A DNA stretch of 20,811 nucleotides, taken from Cochliopodium minus. Taxonomy: Eukaryota; Discosea; Himatismenida; Cochliopodiidae. This document shows positions 19,226-20,811 of the stretch, one piece after another; position 1 is the first letter of the stretch, and the number at the start of each line of letters is the position of its first letter. The stretch is from the NCBI GenBank assembly GCA_024220525.1, contig JAMYWO010000005.1, forward strand, positions 50,189 through 70,999, in the 5' to 3' direction. The notes below the pieces were generated by a model. The model was not told the origin of the DNA. It saw only the letters and a list, made by a program, of their open reading frames with translations, and made no database searches. Both the position numbers and the translations under genes were made by a program.

Positions 19226-20669
19226 TCAATTGACAGAATTCTCCTTTACATCATCAAATTCTAAAGAGAATATTTGTTAATAAATAATCTTAAAGAATTA
19301 AATAAGATTACTTTTGAATCCTTCTGACAACTCCTCCTTATTATTCTTTGCAGTATCACTGTTACTGTGAGATTTGCTTGTAAAATTTTTAATCTCACTG
19401 AAAGAGGGATGTTTGAATGTGAAAACCTAAAAACCAAAACAAATCAAAATAAATGAAAATTGATTTAAATTTTTTCGAAAAAAATTTACTTGCGGAACAA
19501 TGATGATAATTTGTGCTCTAATTTTTTTATAAAAAAAAAATCAATATAAATTTTCAAAATAAAACAATATTTAAAAAAATTCCGACGATATATCAATAAT
19601 TATATAAGCAAGGAGTCCGTCATAGCTCAGGGGTGTTTTTATTCCAAATACAATGAAACTCACAGCCAAGATAAACATTCCAAATACAGAGAAAAAGACA
19701 GTGATGGTGACTCTTCCCAATGTCTTTTTTTTGAATCTTTTCATTGATGCCAAGATGTTGTAACCTCCAACGATGAAAAAAATTATTAAAACGACATAAA
19801 TCGATGCAGGAATGAAAAAGGTTGCTCTTGAAGTTGCAACAATGGATCGAAAAATCAAAAATACGATGCAGAAAGCAATATATAAATATCAAGGCTATCA
19901 ATCGTTTTTGAATTAAATAATTAATAATTAAAAAAAAAATATTGAAAAATATAGTTAATTTACCTATACTTGTTATGATGAAGGGGATTTTAAAATAAGA
20001 TAATCCAGGATAAGACATCTTTTTTTGTAACAGTAATTCTTGGAAGAAATAAGCAAGTGACATGGAGGCAATATTCACAAAAACTGATCCAAAAAAGTTT
20101 GTGGAGATATATAATCCATACACATACCATCTTCTTATCGAGAAAATGTCCAATACACATATAATATTACAAATCAAGGCCAGATTGTTGAAGAAAAGGC
20201 ATAATTGAGCTATTCATAAAAAGAAATAGATCAAAATTCAAGCATTAAATATAATTAATGTTAATTACCGGCTGATGGTTTTATTCCTTGTAACATTGCA
20301 AATAATATCTGTCCTCTTATTCCAAAAATCAAGGTGACAACCATGATAAGTTCAGTGATGACTTGAAAGAATATCATACCACCTCCACCTGTCTTTTGAA
20401 TCCATATACTTGCATCTTCTTTGACTGTGATATAAACAGGTAAGGTTGAATTATTTTTTGCATTCTTTGTTAATTCTGCAATTATTCCGAGAAATCCCTA
20501 ATAGGAGGTAAATTAATGATCATTAGATGATTATTTTATGAATATATAAACTTATATCAGATTATTATTGTAAAAAAAATAATTTTATACTTCAAATTTT
20601 ATTTACCTTTGTATCCATTATCAAAATAGGTACAGATTGATTATATCGTTTATTTGTGTATTTTATTGA
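19226..20669 (-). pseudogene. PA-domain seven-TM receptor, copy 6, 5'-truncated and frameshifted
   Basis: Recognisable exons: end of PA exon (20607 to about 20669, SIKYTNKRYNQSVPILIMDT), 20269-20497, 19964-20209, 19587-19894, 19490-19517, 19312-19426 and 19226-19260. Intron positions are those of copy 5, including both in the tail. The TM4-TM6 exon is 308 nt against 310 nt in copy 5, because two bases are missing near 19885 (CCTTGATATTTATATATTGC). This shifts the frame just after the exon start. Its donor reads GTCGGA where copy 5 has GTAAGA. Homology stops at about 20669; the preceding AG sites do not give the expected phase, and neither the rest of the PA exon nor the signal-peptide exon is present in the last 140 bp. 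It ends at TGA (19226-19228) after KENSVN. The 5' part could lie beyond the window, but the sequence at 20688-20811 is unrelated to any receptor intron here. Confidence 0.82.
20528..20647 (-). repeat. 120-bp source segment of the displaced fragment (copy B)
   Basis: This is the native context of the sequence also found at 1065-1184 (119/120 identical). It spans the end of the PA exon of receptor copy 6 and the first 79 bp of its 109-bp intron. The intact flanking exon 3 at 20269-20497 shows that this is the original location. Confidence 0.93.
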
Positions 20670-20687
20670 GAAGTTCTTCTAATAAAA

Positions 20688-20811
20688 AAAAGAATCTTAT
20701 TTAAAAAATTTAATTTTATAAATTTCTTGCACTTCCCTAACGTATAGGAAACAGCCTGTTTTCACTCAAAATACAGATAGTTAACAGGGTGCAACAGGGT
20801 GCCATTATAAA
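20688..20811. other. Unrelated sequence at the window end, possible repeat-element edge
   Basis: The composition changes from A/T-rich to mixed. The stretch contains ACTTCCCTAACGTATAGG and a tandem pair of AACAGGGTGC (about 20774-20793). It has no receptor homology and no long ORF on either strand. The motif-like direct repeat and the abrupt loss of receptor homology suggest an insertion boundary, but only 124 bp are visible. Confidence 0.35.

Noticed and set aside
1-20811. tRNA, rRNA, CRISPR array, bacterial operon or riboswitch
   Set aside because: No cloverleaf, rRNA-like segment, spaced palindromic array or ribosome-binding pattern was seen; the intron-rich genes are eukaryotic.

Overview
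The window is nuclear DNA from a very AT-rich, gene-dense unicellular eukaryote, probably an amoeboid or related free-living protist. Almost every gene is split by short GT-AG introns (about 51-560 bp, donors mostly GTAAAA or GTAATT, acceptors TTTAG or ATAG). TAA, TGA and TAG are all used as stops, so the standard code applies. The species cannot be named from this sequence. Exon boundaries were worked out by hand from reading frame, intron phase and paralogue comparison.

Positions 1-1900 are a mosaic: the end of an unknown ORF, a three-exon plus-strand gene with a PH-like fold (295-1067), a 120-bp piece of a receptor gene from the far end of the window, and short coding fragments on both strands. 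An ambiguous base lies at 1908. Positions 2053-3713 hold a plus-strand metallo-beta-lactamase-fold gene of the PqqB type. Its C-terminal half is clean; its N-terminal half has frameshifts, a stop and a lost splice donor.

From 3865 to about 20670 everything is on the minus strand and consists of two families. The first is a tandem array of proteins with a signal peptide, a luminal/extracellular PA (protease-associated) domain, about seven membrane segments and a short cytoplasmic tail with a near-invariant VPQVFTFKHPSFS-like motif. There are three intact copies (10718-12915, 13615-16836, 17034-19062), one nearly complete copy with a stop and a bad splice donor (4391-6319), one 5'-truncated frameshifted copy (19226-20669) and two relics (3865-4212, 13068-13491). 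The paralogues differ in intron content at five or more sites.

The second family, inserted between receptor copies 1 and 2, is three tandem P-loop GTPases of the TRAFAC/AIG1-like type. One is soluble, one ends in a hydrophobic tail, and one is fused to four N-terminal C2HC zinc fingers. In two of them the GTP-binding P-loop is encoded by a 15-nt and a 7-nt microexon. Shared strand, gaps of 94-310 bp and repeated duplication suggest a fast-evolving locus. A receptor-GTPase functional link is only an inference from proximity.
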